64,000 nt of DNA. Origin: Sphagnum magellanicum (Eukaryota > Streptophyta > Sphagnopsida > Sphagnales > Sphagnaceae). Positions 12,851 to 25,187 of this stretch are shown piece by piece. Every line of letters starts with the position of its first letter. Within the stretch, counting starts at the first letter, position 1. The stretch is from positions 5,297,065 to 5,361,064 of the forward strand of contig CM038916.1 in NCBI GenBank assembly GCA_021904315.1, written 5' to 3'. The position numbers and the translations under genes are program-made. The notes beneath the pieces are model-generated. The model was not told where the DNA came from. It made no database searches and worked only from the letters and a program-made list of their open reading frames with translations.

Positions 12851-13009
12851 ATTGCGAACCCAATGTTAATGTTGCGATAAGTTTTATTTGAAAAAATATT
12901 GTTAAAACATTCAAACATGTGTGACACAAGGAAAGCTTAGTGCAATGAATTGTATACTATTCATAACAAAAAATGCATAGGGAGATCTACTCTTTGTTTG
13001 TACATACAT

Positions 13010-13430
13010 CATGGATTCCTAACATATGATTATCAAGTAAAAAACAAAGGCACACAAAGGGTGGAACTCCAATGTACAAGATGAGCTTTCCTTGTTTGAA
13101 AAACCAATGGAAGAATAGACTAGAACAAGCATAAGTACATAGAGTCTTTCAACATGGATTGTGAAGTAAAACCATCAAGCAAAGACCAATGAAAAAAAAG
13201 CGTTAGAAGGAACTCCTATCCACAACACAATACTATCTTGCTTAATGAAAAAACAACAAAAGAACTGGAAAAAGCAGAGGGAATTGAAATTTAAAGCATG
13301 GACCATAAGGTAAGATTATTGAGCCAAGAGCAACAAAAGAAAGGTGCAAAAGGAGGAAGTTCAATGCACTAGATGATCCTGTTTCACTACCAAATCATTA
13401 CCCTGAAGAGATCATGCAACAGGGTCCAAG
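13010..13430. repeat. Degenerate tandem repeat with a period of about 143 bp, three copies
   Basis: Three blocks each begin with CATGGA followed by a TCAAG(T/C)AAA-like word, then A-rich sequence, then GGAA(C/G)T(C/T)C. The ATGGA words start at 13011, 13153 and 13298 (spacings 142 and 145). The copies are strongly diverged. Seen by eye only. Confidence 0.45.
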
Positions 13431-14458
13431 AAAGATCAAAGTCATCACAAAGTTAAGAGCAATTTGAGACCAAACTTTTCCAAAATGTAGCACTGAATTG
13501 ACCAATTTCAATGATTTACTGCACTTCTTCATTTGGTCTTTCTAACCTTGCAGCAATGCAGTTCAAAGGATTAGGATCCCAAAGAAAATGGTGAAGTGCA
13601 GATCATTGATGCGTGATTTCTGAGATCCTCATGTCCCAGATGTGGGTCCATTGGTTACAGGAGACAAGTGAACAAAATGGTGAATACCACCACCACCAAG
13701 CACAGTGCTCCCTGTTCAGCCACTGGAACAAAGCTCAACCTGAGCAGAGTGCAACCTGCAGAGTCTTCAGAGAACTGGGCCAGTTCAGTAAGATCTTGTT
13801 CCCAGCGTTTACAGAAAAGCTCAATTCATGTGACCTCTTTCAAGCATGTGAACAGCTGCAATTCTGCTCTGCCAAACTTGCCAATACCCAGAAGCTTTGC
13901 CGATCACATGGATGTGCTTTCCCAAATAGCAAAAGCTTCAACAATCACAAGGATGAGCTCTGCCAAATACTGGAAGCTTCAACACTCACAAGGATGTGCT
14001 TCACTAACATCAGAGGCTACCAAGAATCAACTGCTACAATAACTTTGAGGTGACAAACTAATAAATACTGCCAGTCCGGAATTTCAGTTTGTAATCGTGC
14101 TTGAACTTAATCGACACAAAGGCCTTTTCTGACCCTCAGGAGTGAGAATGGCATTACATATGTGAGTGTAAAGATTGAACATGAAATAAATCAGTATGCC
14201 AACTTTTGATTCAAATCTTATGTTGACAACTGGACCCATTTACAGCAAACAAGTGGGTATCACTGATTGTGAGTGAAGTCTGCAACTGCAGACCTAGAAC
14301 TTCACAACTGACTTTCCTTGAAATCCCCAAATTTCAACCACCATCCACTCACTCTCTGTCTCTCTCTATGTCTCTCTTCTGTCACACTCACAGACATAAT
14401 ACCCCCACCACATGGAAACAGTTGTTTTAGGGGTCTAATTCCCAGCTTGTAACCAAAT
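13431..14458. other. Region downstream of the bL21m gene, no gene recognised
   Basis: This lies 3' of the bL21m stop codon and probably includes its 3' UTR. Two overlapping plus-strand frames at about 13613-14053 are open but have no recognised domain. A 41-bp tandem repeat at about 13893-14010 and a CT-rich tract at about 14345-14380 are present. Confidence 0.4.
13893..14010. repeat. 41-bp tandem repeat, about 2.8 copies
   Basis: Units begin AGCTT at 13893, 13934 and 13975 (period 41) and contain CACA(A/T)GGATG followed by TGC(T/C)(T/A). Because 41 is not a multiple of three, the open frames across it look fortuitous. Confidence 0.75.
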
Positions 14459-17108
14459 TTAAGCTACTAAGATGTCACTGCTCTTCTCACCTTCGACATT
14501 AGGTGCACGCTTCACAGACTCCTTTGGCACACTTGTCAGGGATTTTTTGTCATCCTCAATACCTTTTATGTCCAAGATTCGTAGCCTTGTTAACTCCTGC
14601 ATTCATTACACCATTGCTGTCAAGCTTTTAAGAATTTCTGCTGAACTCTTCCAAACCTTTTAAGCATTTCTAAATTTGGGGAACTCTTCAAACCTTAAGT
14701 AGGGCAAAAGAAAATTTCTGCAATCAATCAGTTGCAGTATAGTAATCTAATCTGAGTACTCTAATTACCCAGTATTGTTTGTGTGATTTTTTTTATTCTC
14801 CCCGACGGGACAGAGCCAACTACAAACAATGACAGGAGACTTGAAGTAATGAAGTACTACTCCATGTCACCATTTTTTCTCAGTGCTTTTCTTTCTCACA
14901 GGGCTCAATATAAGAAGGCTATATAAGTGAAAGGCTTACTTGACGATGACCCGTAGTTCGTCGGTAATTCTTCCGCCGCTTTTTCTTGAAGATAATGACT
15001 TTCTCATCTAGAGCCTGCATAAAATCAAACAACCATTTAAGGTACATGCCACTGTCTTCAGTTGAGTAGTGGTCATCCCCATTTCTAAACTTTGGTGGGG
15101 GGGGGGGGGGGGGGGGGGGAACATCAATACCCAATGTGTCCAAATGCAGAAATCATGCAAGACTGGGTACTCCATGATTAGTAAGAACCCACAGAAGGAA
15201 GCTCATATTAGAAAGTTGCTGAACCCCAAAATTGTATTTGGAGGAGCCAACAGCAAGAAACTCTTTTCTGTACAATGGCTCAAATTCTAGTTTATTCGAA
15301 AGCAATGCTGTACCTTACTATCCTTGTCTAAAATCCATACTTTCAGAGGTCTCCAACAAAGGGGACGACATATGATAAGTTCAACAAGGTAAAATGACAA
15401 AATACTGTAATCAATGCTTGCTAGTTCTAAGGAAATAGAGATTGCAACTTTATGAATTGTTTTTCTCAGTTTTTTTCTTACATGTTCTTCCACAACTGCA
15501 AAAACAGCAGCTTTGGGTACATGGGGCCGGCCCACAATCGTCTGTGATTTTGACCCAAGTAAAAGGACTTTGTGCAACATCAGCTGCAAAACCAAAGAGA
15601 ACAAATCATTACACAAAACAGGTTAGAGTCCCAAGGTTTTTCCTGGTCACAAAAATACATATCTAGATAGCACAAACACAAGTGACCATAACAACAGAAA
15701 GGACTTAATGAATTTCTACAACCACAAAAAAATGCCTTTCATGCACATTTGTCATACAATAGTAGATCACACATGGGGGCACAATCTGAGGGGCGTCATC
15801 AAACAGGGAAGTAACAACTGGTCCATTTTCAAACCATCTTTCTAGCAAAAAATAAGTCAAATAATCACAGCACTCATCCTTATTTTCTCACACAGAAAGT
15901 GTGCATACATATTGTTTGACATGGTTCTTACAATCATGAACTGCGTGGAATGATAAGAGGGCAGAGGAATTGGAGGTAGTAGAGTGCAACCTTATCATTA
16001 ATGTCAGCAAACTTGAGCTTCTCAGTATATATGAGGTCATTCGGTGACACTTTGAACTGATGTGAGCCAATCTGTTGCACACACAACAGCCACCCACAAA
16101 CAAAACGTGTTGCATAAAATGCTAAAGATAATGTTCCTACATAAATGTAATTTCCTCATGAGTTTCTATCATCTTTCTGACAGTGACCAGAGAAGACTCA
16201 GTCATGATGTTGGCTGGATAGCTCACTCCAGAGACAGACATAGCCATACAAATCAGAAAATACTCAAAACCCTAATATTGTACATCCCAGTTGCAAACTC
16301 CACATCACAGTTCACATGCAAAGACTTGAAACCCTTGCTATTAAGACTAATGTGTAAACTCTCCTCTCTCTCTCCCCTTTCAAACCCTAAACCCTAAAAT
16401 TAAGAAAAACCCAGAACCCCAACAAGAAGCTTATGGGGTGGACTGAAGGTTCAAGGACATAGCCACAAGGAAAGTTTTGAAGCTCTGAAAATCGCCTAAA
16501 AGCAACGCTCTCCTGAAACGCTAGAAATCCTTCTTTCGGTGCACTGCAATTGTTTTTTTCTGCAAATGTAACAGATAAGGTAGGAATGTAGGTTGGAAGG
16601 AAGGAAGAAGATAGACCTGGACTACAGCAAATGCAGTTGGACGTTTGTTCCTCCCAAAGTCCTCTGAGGTGTACCGATTGATCACTCGATAGCCAATCTC
16701 ATCGGACATTTTCCGGATGACAGGAGTGAACTGAAAACTTCTGGGTGTCATCACCACTGCCGGCGCAGTAGCAGCAGCCGGCGTTTTCTCACTAGGGTCA
16801 TCTCCACTACTTTCAGTCGCATTCTCCGTTCCAACTTCAGTAGTAATCCCCCGAATGTGCACCCCTCCTCCCGTCGTCGTCGCCCTGGACAATCGCCCGA
16901 AGATGAGGAGAGACAATCCATCGGAATTTACAAACAAACCTTCGTTTCCCGAGACATATATTCCACTGAAAGCATCCCAAAGCGATGATGGCAGCCGCCG
17001 CTGGAGAGACGAGGAGGAGGAGGAGGAGAAGCTCACACTCGGATTCACCAAGGCGCTGGTGATTCTTCTCCGCACCGTCTGACCCAGAATGCGAACCGCC
17101 ATCGCCAT
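14459..17108 (-). CDS. NFD1: Mitochondrial ribosomal protein bL21m (NFD1-type), five exons
   Basis: Large-subunit protein L21 of the mitochondrial ribosome; the Arabidopsis counterpart is NUCLEAR FUSION DEFECTIVE 1. Exons on the minus strand: 16617-17108, 15991-16071, 15482-15583, 14940-15014 and 14459-14596, giving 164+27+34+25+45 = 295 aa. All junctions are GT/AG and every exon ends in phase 0. The start is taken at 17108 because the peptide MAMAVRILGQTVRRR is a good arginine-rich mitochondrial presequence; an in-frame ATG at 17165 lies in a duplicated leader and is less likely. The L21 core spans residues 155-250 with FAVVQIGSHQFKVSP, a K-V-L-L-L-G strand, and the basic rRNA-binding loop KKKRRKNYRRTTGHRQ. 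The acidic/serine tail after residue 261 is poorly conserved in the family. It is divergent to the CASP gene. A 23-base G run sits in intron 3. Confidence 0.93.
15097..15119. repeat. Homopolymer run of 23 G inside bL21m intron 3
   Basis: An uninterrupted G run on the plus strand, which is a C run in the bL21m pre-mRNA. It lies about 80-105 bases upstream (in transcript terms) of the exon 4 acceptor at 15015. The exact length may be limited by assembly accuracy. Confidence 0.9.
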
Positions 17109-17130
17109 CACGAATCTCCTCCAACAAAAA

Positions 17131-17500
17131 CAAAACCCTAAAAAATCTCCCTCATTTCCCTTCACTCAGGCTAAAACATCCACACCCAAAAAACAAACCA
17201 GCAAAACCCAAAATGCCCGCAACAATCCCGATCTGAAAAAAGAACACAAACACACAAACACACGCACACACGGAAGAGAAAAAAAAACAGCGAAGGTGCA
17301 GAAACCCTAAAGAACCTCCCTCATTTCCCTTCACTCAGGCTAAACATCCACACCCCGAAAAAAAAAAAAAAAAAAACAGCAAAACCCAAAAATGTTGCAA
17401 CAAAACTCGATCTCAAAAAACAACGCAAACAACCAAACTAAAACAAACACACGCAAGAGAAAAGAAAAAAAAAAAGAGAATCAGCGAAGGGCGCAAAAAC
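17131..17500. repeat. 169-bp tandem duplication in the bL21m 5' leader, carrying telo boxes
   Basis: A unit beginning AAACCCTAA at 17133 recurs at 17302. Shared words in order include CTCATTTCCCTTCACTCAGG, AGCAAAACCCAAAA, GATCT and CAGCGAAGG. A weaker third start is near 17497. The AAACCCTAA telo-box motif is known from plant ribosomal-protein and other translation genes; here it occurs twice, the nearer one 25 bases upstream of the chosen start codon. The regulatory role is inferred from the family of motifs. Confidence 0.75.
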
Positions 17501-17650
17501 CCTCGTGAAGTAGCCAGCCTGACGCACGAAAGGAGAGAGACGAAGATGGGAACGTGAGAACGTGAGAACGTGGGAACAGAAAAACAAAGCGTTCGATACG
17601 AGTAGAAGTCCTCCTCGTCTTCGAAACCTGGAGAACTCATGGAGAACGGG

Positions 17651-17825
17651 GTGAACAGGTGTGCAGGGAACTTGTTATTTATGCATTGGGAACTCGTGAA
17701 CGCTGGAACAAGCTCCCTCTTGCAATCCACTCTCTCATAAGAACGTGTGAACAGGTGTGAAGGGAGCTTGCTATTTATGCATTGGGAACTCGTGAACGCT
17801 GGAACAAGCTCCCTCTTGCACTCCT
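17651..17825. repeat. 96-bp tandem duplication in the divergent promoter region
   Basis: GTGAACAGGTGTG starts at 17651 and again at 17747. Both copies then contain TATTTATGCATTGGGAACTC and GCTGGAACAAGCTCCCTCTT. Near identity implies a recent event. Each copy carries the same TATTTATGC stretch, so any promoter element in it is doubled. Confidence 0.9.
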
Positions 17826-18474
17826 CTCTCTCTCTCTCCCCTTCGTGTTTGTCGCTGTTTCTTTCATTCTTTGTTTTTGCGTTGGTGTTTTGTTGTTATT
17901 GTTGTTGCTGTCTCTCTACGGACGCTGTCGGATCGCTGGATTTCTTTCTCAAAAGCTTCATTACGATCACTTGGAAGCGAAGGTTTGTTTTCTCTCTTTT
18001 TTTGTTTTTCCCTTCTCATTTGGAGTCAATCAATCATGTCGTTTTGTATATGGCTGTAATAATAATACCAGTGTTGTGATGCTCTCGTTGCAGGCAGAAA
18101 TAGTAAGAGTTCGGTCTTTTGTTCTGGTGTCTAGAATCTGGATCTTTTCTTTCTGATCTGAAGTGGATTGTTTTGTAGAATTTTGTATTTTGTATTTTCT
18201 GGTCTTGGAATTCTTTTGTCCTTGAGAAGTTTTGCTTGTGATTATTATCTATTGCATAATAATAATAATAATATGTTCTCATGGAGAATGTTGCTGCTCT
18301 CTTGATGTTCTTGCCGTCATAGTTTACATCTTTTCTTTCAGGTTGTTGTTTGGTTTTCGTGTCTCGGTTTTTTGGTCTTGATTTCTTGGATAATGACAAG
18401 TGAGAAGGACTGTTGTGGCTTCTTCTTCTTCTAGGTTGAGCAAAGGGCAACAATAGGAGAGGTTGCGTGACGGG

Positions 18475-21400
18475 ATGGAAGGAGACGAGGGCGGGGTTGT
18501 TGATAACGCAACAACAGTGGAGAAGGAAGTTTCACGGCCTGTTGTTCTTTTACCGGCAGGGGCACAGACATTCAGTTCGGCTTCGCCGATCTCGGTGGTT
18601 TACGCATTCTGGAAAGGTAAGCAAAAAGCTTCGAAATTGTTGTAGCAAGAGAAGTCTTTCGTTCTTGGAAAAAGAAAGCTTGAGGTGGGTTCCGGAGGAG
18701 GTGTTTGCGATCGATCGCATGCTGGAAAATGCTTACAGAAAGCAAGATCCAAACTTAAGAAAGGACTGCATGCGAATTTGCTGTTTTCTGTTTGTCGACA
18801 GATTTTGACCTGGAGACATGGAGAGTGCAATTGGACGATCAAGGTCTACAGATCGGCAAGAACCAAGAGAGCAGCCTCAAGAATCGACGGAAGCTTGCAG
18901 AGAGCACCCGAGGTGTGTGTAAAGATCTGTAGCCATGATGAAGTCGTGCAATGGAGATATAAAATTTGCCATCCTTTAGATGTTCAGCAGGCAAAATGCA
19001 AAATTTCCTTCAAGGAATCCAAGAGAGATTTTTCTTAGCAAGATTTTGCTGAGGATTTTCCTTCCTTCATTCCTCCATTGTTGTTGCAGATTTCAAGAAA
19101 GCTTCACAAGAGGAGAAGACAAAGTCATTTCCTGCATTGTTGAAAGGCTATCAAGAGGAGGTTGACAATCTAACAAAGCGTGCCAAATTTGGAGAGAATG
19201 CTTTTCTTAATATTTACCAAAAACTGTATGAGGCACCTGATCCAGCTCCAGCCCTCTCCTCTGCCACAGTAAGTATTTTGTTTAGTACACAAGTGTATAA
19301 CATTCTTTCTTTTGTCTTCTCTTCTCAGAGAGCGTCATGTTAGAGAGGTTTCTTTCACTCGTTTCTGAAAAACCAGATTTCTCTTTTGGCAGGAGTTGGC
19401 AGGTAAGATTGCAGAGCTGGAGTTGGAGAATCGGAAAATGAAGCAGGAACTTGAGGAGTATCATACTGAGACTGCTTATCTTAAAAATCAGCAAGCCACA
19501 GTTCGTCGACTTGAGGAGCGAAACCGGCTCTTGGAACAGCAGGTTAGTTTCAGCATTGTGCTTTCCCTGGCCAAACCCTAATTTTGAAATCTTTAATGTC
19601 TGATCTCTAGGCATTTCAGCAAATTAGGAAGCAGTTCATATAATTTTCATTAATCACAACTCTTTCTTGCCAGTTGATGACTGCTGCTGTATGTCTGTTA
19701 TAATTAGGGTTACAGATTTAGCAAGTTGATGGTGATAGGAATGGCTGCAGGATGTGTACTGCCAGTTATAAGTAGTTGGGGTTTTCATAAAATCCTTGGG
19801 GGAGCTCTGGGAATTTGGACCTGCATTGCTCTGCAGTGATACATTTGCAGTGTTCACAAAAAGGGAACTGCTGTTACTCAGCTGTGTTTGGTGCTCGTAG
19901 ATGGAGGAGAAAGTGAAGGAGATTGTAGAGATGAAGCAACGAAGCTTGGCAGAAGAAAATCAGAAGAGTCTTGAAGCTCTCAATGAGAGGTATAGCATCT
20001 GCCTAGGAAGAACTCTGTTATTTACGATGTGCCTGCTGTTTTCTGGAGCAATGCACTCTGGTGTCCTTGGGTGACAGGACATTGTTGCCTGAACCACCTG
20101 TTGATTTGGACTGAAATGTTTGGCGAGGGAAGTCGAGCATACAATTTGATAGTTGTGGGGTTAACCATAAAAAGAAAGAGATGAAGTTTTGCAAAGCAAT
20201 TCTGAGGTATATGGTATATGACCAACTTGCAGAAAGTCTCAAGTTGATAGAGATGCACTGATCTAAAATGCAGATATTTTCTTGTTTTGGTTTCTTTGTT
20301 TAGAGAAAAATTGCTGCAAGATCAGTTGAGGGCAGCTACACAAAGTGTGCAAAATATGCAGCGCCTTCATGAGTATGGGCAGAGCCAGCTCTTTGAGCTT
20401 CAGGCTCAATCTGGTGTGTTCCTCAACACCTTTTCTGTTAAGTTTGTTGTTTCAAATCAGTCACATTGTATTATTTGATGGCAAGTTGACACTTGCAAGC
20501 ATAGCAAGCATTTTTTTATCATTTACTAGAGTACCAGTGCTGACTGGAGTTTTAGGTCTGGTGCCAAGAACCTTAAAATCCTTAACTTTCTCGAAAGTGT
20601 CTCCCTGGCAATGGTTCTCAGTGGATGGTTGGAATGCCAGATGTTCCCATAATTATATGGTTGCCTCACTTCCAAACGTTTTCTTGCAGAGGAGATCAGT
20701 GCAGCCAAGCAGTCGGAGCTGAATTTATTGACTGATGAAGTGGATCGTGCCCAATCTCGGCTCCTGAGCCTTGAAAGAGAAAAGGTTTATTGCATTTTTC
20801 ATGCTTATGGAATTTTTGTGAGTGTGCTGCAACTACAAGGTAACAGTGTAAGGGTTGCTGAGGTAGGCACAGGTCTTCAGCTGCTCTTGGTAGCAGTGTC
20901 ATTAGACTTTCAACAAAATCTCTCAGCTTTTAGCTACCATGTCAACCATGTGTAACATTGAGGTTGCAGGAGCAATTGCAATTGCAACTGGAGGCAGTGC
21001 ACAACCAGGAGGCTCAATTCCAGGAACGGTAAATGTGGCTGTACATTTTTATTTCAACTCACAATGTTGGGCTAGGCATTCTGTGATTCAGAAAATGTGG
21101 TCTTAAGATGTACTACCAAGGTGATGACTGTCGATGTAGTCTGGTTCTGATTTTATGCTTCCACATGAAATTAGGCAAGATGAGGAGGCAAGCAGCAACC
21201 TGGAAGCATCCCTGAGTGCGAAGGAGAAGATCATATCAGAGCTCCACCTTGAGCTTCGAAATGTTGAGAATGCACTCTCAAAAGAGCGAGAAGAGCACCT
21301 TCTGGAATTGAAAAGGCTCAACACCCTTGTCAATGAGAAGGTGTGTGCTGTGTATAAATATGCTTGATCCCAAAACTGGTTATTGACCACACTTTCAGAA

Positions 21401-24400
21401 TTCTCTCCAGCCAGAAGGTTAAGCCAAGATAGTTTGTATCTAAAGTGCCTGTTGGTTGTAGGAAGCTGTCCTTGTAGAGCTTCAGGGAGAGCTCAGTGAA
21501 CGACCAACAGCTAAGCAAGTGGAGGACCTACGGAAACAAGTGAAAATTTTGCAGGTCTTACTCAATTTCACAGGGATATGCCATGATAGTTCAGTTGTAT
21601 GCTTCATCAATGGATTTGCTCCACTAACCAGTGAAACACATTTAGGAGCACTGCAGCTTTTTTCTTTGGGTTGAGCACTGTGGAATATATGGTCCAGTCG
21701 TTGTTCACTTAAGCTCTGTTCAAGATCTGGGCTATCCTGTGTTAGTAACAATGTCCAAAGGAATGTGATGACTAATCTTCTTGATGATTCCAGGCAGTGG
21801 GCTACAACTCTATAGAAGCTGAGGACTGGGAAATAGCTGTCCAAGGTGAAGACATTGGGAAACTGGAGACTTTACTCTTGGAGAAGAACCGGAAGATGGA
21901 GCATGAGCTTACCCTAGTAAAGGTGAGTTTACTACCCAGATCAGAGACAGAGACAACCTAAAATAGAGTTGAAAGAGCTAGCTGACATCATGACTACCAA
22001 ATGTTCCTGGTGCTTCCAGAACTGTTACAGAAACTGTGGGTGCATTATTTTTGTAGCTTATTTGCCCAAAATTTTGAGTAGCTTATTACATACTTATGTA
22101 CACCCACTCTCAGGAGCTGATGAAGTCAGTCAGAAGTGATGGCAGCTAGTCACTGCCCTTCATAATGAAGGTTGATGATCTCAAAGTTTGTGAGTGACAC
22201 TCACAACTTTGCAACCGCAGTCATTCTTCATATTTGTTTTGATTTGGCAGGAACTGACATGAAGTTACTTTATAGTTTCTCTGCAATCTCATTAGCTATC
22301 TGACCTAAAATAAACAAAGCCAATATCATGATGATAGTGGAGCTGGGTGTGATCAAGAACCTTTAAATATGTGCTCAATGAATCTTTGCAGCACTGCTAT
22401 CTTGAGAAGCCAAGCATTCCAAGACTATTTTAAGTAGCCTTCAGGCTCATATGGAATCCATGTGCCCACTGTGGCTAGGGGGTCCTTAATATGACACACA
22501 GATTGCTTTGGTTACTGTAAAAGACAGAAGTAAGAAGTTCATAAGCATATTGTGTAATTTCACAGAGAGGTCAAAGAGCTTAGCATAAAAGAAGATAGCA
22601 CTAGACTGTCCTGTCCAGAGCTCAGAAGAACTGGCACAAAAGTCAACATTTATTTGGAACCAAAGGATGTGGGATTGTGGCACTGGGTAGGTTGAACTTT
22701 CTGAGAGGAGAACAATGGCAGCAGCTGCAGAAGAGCAAGTTAAGGAGTTGGAGGCCAAGGTTGAAGAGCAGAAACGGTTGATTGTGAAGCTTGAAGAAGA
22801 CATCCTCAAGGTGCTTTTGCATTGGTTTTTTGTTTCTGGGCCTTCTCCATGAGATGTCCTTTTCCTTAGTATTTTTCCTCGTTTTCCTATTTGCTGATAT
22901 GTTGTCAGATCTGAAATCTCTGTAACCTTATTATTGCATCATCTGTCAATTCTAGTTGATTTAAATCAAAGTATGGAGAACTTCTCAGTACTTGTGAAGA
23001 TGTTTGTTAGCTAGAAATGAGTCTTAAAATTGGTGCACATGCACCTCTACCTGCCCAGTTGACAGAGTTCCAATCATCAGACTTTGCTGGAGAATTGAAA
23101 TCAAGCAAGTAAATATTTTAGGAAAACACTCTTCAGAAGTAGTTGCATGCTATATGAATAATTAAATTGAGGCAAGCAAGGGTTCACAGTACACTTGATT
23201 GTTTGCAAAGTATACAGGGGTATGGTGCAACAGATCGACGAGCAAGTAGGCAAATGGATGATTGGGATGTTCCAGACTCACGGATGACTGACTTGCTAGA
23301 GGTACATCTTTCTTTCCTCACAGGATACCCAATGGGTCCAGTCTTTCTTTGATAGTGCCATTTTTCCCTTAAATGTTTAAAAGACTGTGATATCGGTTCA
23401 TATGGTGTGTCCTTAATCTAAGCTGTAATATCTGAGAGCATGTGTGATCATGTGTCCTTACAGCATGGAGGAGGTGGGAACAACATGGGAGATGAGGATG
23501 AGAATTCAATGCTGAAGGTCATATGCAGTCAGCGTGATCGCTTTCGTCAACGCCTTCGTGAGACAGAGGAAGTGAGTGCTTCATGTCTCTTTCAGAACTT
23601 GATTATTTTGCCTGTAATTTTCAGGAGTAGATACAGAGAACTTCTGAACACAGTCCAAGTTTTCTTCAGGTTGGAAGTATGGAGGAGCAAAGCATTGATC
23701 ATGAAATGACCAAGCATCCAAGGAAGCTTCTATCATACCACAGTGGCTAAACTTGTCATCATGAAGTGTCTTTGCTGTCCCCAAGTCTTTTCAACTCTAG
23801 TTGTTTATGACAACATATGACTGACTGACTTGGTGTGTGATGATTACCCATATGACCACTTAGAGGTGATAATCTAGTAATGCAATTTTGACTCAAATGG
23901 TTGGGTGGGGAGCTGCAGGAGCTGACAGCAGCAAGGGACAAATGCCAAGCATTAATGTCAGAGCTTGAACGCAGCAAAGCTGATAATGTGAAGCTATATG
24001 AGAAGATGCGCTATGTGCAGGACTACACTATGGACAGACCTGTTCCTCGGGCACCCAAGAAGGTTTAGATGGCTATCTTCCTTACCTCCAAAGTTCCTCA
24101 CCAGTTCCTTTTGTTATGCTTGAACCCAGCTGAGCAGCTTCTTTTGAGTCATGTGGAGATGTCCTAAGTTTCAGAATATGGATTTGGCCCTGTTGATTTT
24201 CTTCATGTAGCATAGCATGACCAATTCAATTGGAATCGACCTATGGTGTTGTCCGTGTTACTGTCAAATGAAACTTTGAAAAAATGATCCTTGTAAGAAA
24301 GTGAACCCTGTGTTTGATTGAGGAGGCATGCTATCGTGGACCAATTCAGGAACTATTGGCTGTGCAGCATCGGGAGGATTTGGAATCAGGGACTGGAGCA

Positions 24401-25187
24401 GATGTTGAAAACAAGTACAAGAAAATATATGAAGACGACATCAACCCTTTTACTGCATTCTCGAAGAAGGTTGCTGTTCTTATGTTGTGCTGTTTAGTCA
24501 TCCTATAAACTTTAGGAAACTTTGAAACTGTGCTCCCCAAGTTATTTTGTTCCAGAAACATCCAGCAAAACATACTTGAAGGTCAATCTTTTTTTCCTTT
24601 GAACTTGGTTTGTGTACTCTAGTCAAAGATTATGAAAGGATGCTTTTGATGCAATGTCCTTGCACTTGATTTATCTCCACCTTGTGAATTTTGCAGGAAA
24701 AGGATCGGAGGTATAAGGAGCTTGGGATTCGTGATAAAATCACTCTTACAAGTGGCCGATTTTTCCTGGGCAATAAGTAAAAATCTCTTCCCACCAAATC
24801 CCTGGAATGAATACACATGACTTTCACAATTTATGAATGTAAAAGAAGTTTTGTATCTTCTCATGGTTGTATTGCAGGCCAGTCTAACTGAGTGATTACT
24901 ACAGGTATGCACGGACCTTCATTTTTTTCTATTCCATCGGCCTCCATTTGCTTGTGTTTGCAAGCATGTACAGATTCTCACTTATGAGTCACAGGTTAGT
25001 ACTTCTCCATTTATTATTCCATACTTCCATAGTTTTGAAATCTGCAGTGGCACGTACATAGTACTTTGCCTGCTGTTACTTTTGCTGGACATGCCAGTAA
25101 ATTCTATGTTGCTATATAACAGCTCACCCTTCATTTCTTGCTTATAAAGCCAACCAGAGGTCCCAAACTGATTGGTCATAGATGGTA
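18475..25187 (+). CDS. CASP: Golgi golgin CASP (CUX1/CDP-alternatively-spliced-product-like), 18-19 exons
   Basis: A tail-anchored coiled-coil tether of the Golgi rim that acts in vesicle capture. Exons: 18475-18616, 18802-18912, 19090-19268, 19393-19542, 19901-19989, 20304-20413, 20690-20784, 20970-21028, 21175-21340, 21462-21554, 21794-21922, 22691-22810, 23218-23301, 23464-23571, 23919-24062, 24368-24469, 24697-24776, then 24905 onward. Phases close at every junction. Diagnostic stretches are KGYQEEVDNLTKRAKFGENA, VGYNSIEAEDW, MLKVICSQRDRFR, KYKKIYEDDINPF and LGNKYARTF, followed by one hydrophobic helix (about residues 658-678). Most of the protein is heptad-rich coiled coil. The C-terminus is ambiguous: reading on in exon 18 gives a TAG at 25059-25061 (705 aa), while splicing at 24994 to 25157 gives a TAG at 25185-25187 (693 aa). 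Arabidopsis CASP is about 690 aa. Start chosen as the first in-frame ATG, followed by an acidic serine/valine-rich leader as in homologues. Confidence 0.93.

Larger units (their letters stand above)
17109..18474. promoter_or_regulatory. Shared upstream region between divergent bL21m and CASP genes
   Basis: The two start codons are 1366 bases apart and point outward, so both 5' leaders and both promoters must lie here. The region contains the 169-bp duplication (bL21m side), a 96-bp duplication (17651-17825), CT-rich tracts (17820-17850) and an ATAATAATAATAAT run (about 18258-18271). No single TATA box can be assigned with confidence. A 5'-UTR intron in the CASP transcript is possible (for example a donor after AAGCGAAG near 17982) but not demonstrated. 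Confidence 0.6.

Noticed and set aside
13613-14053. Two overlapping plus-strand frames of 124-146 codons
   Set aside because: They cross a 41-bp tandem repeat whose period is not a multiple of three, and neither shows a domain or splice context.
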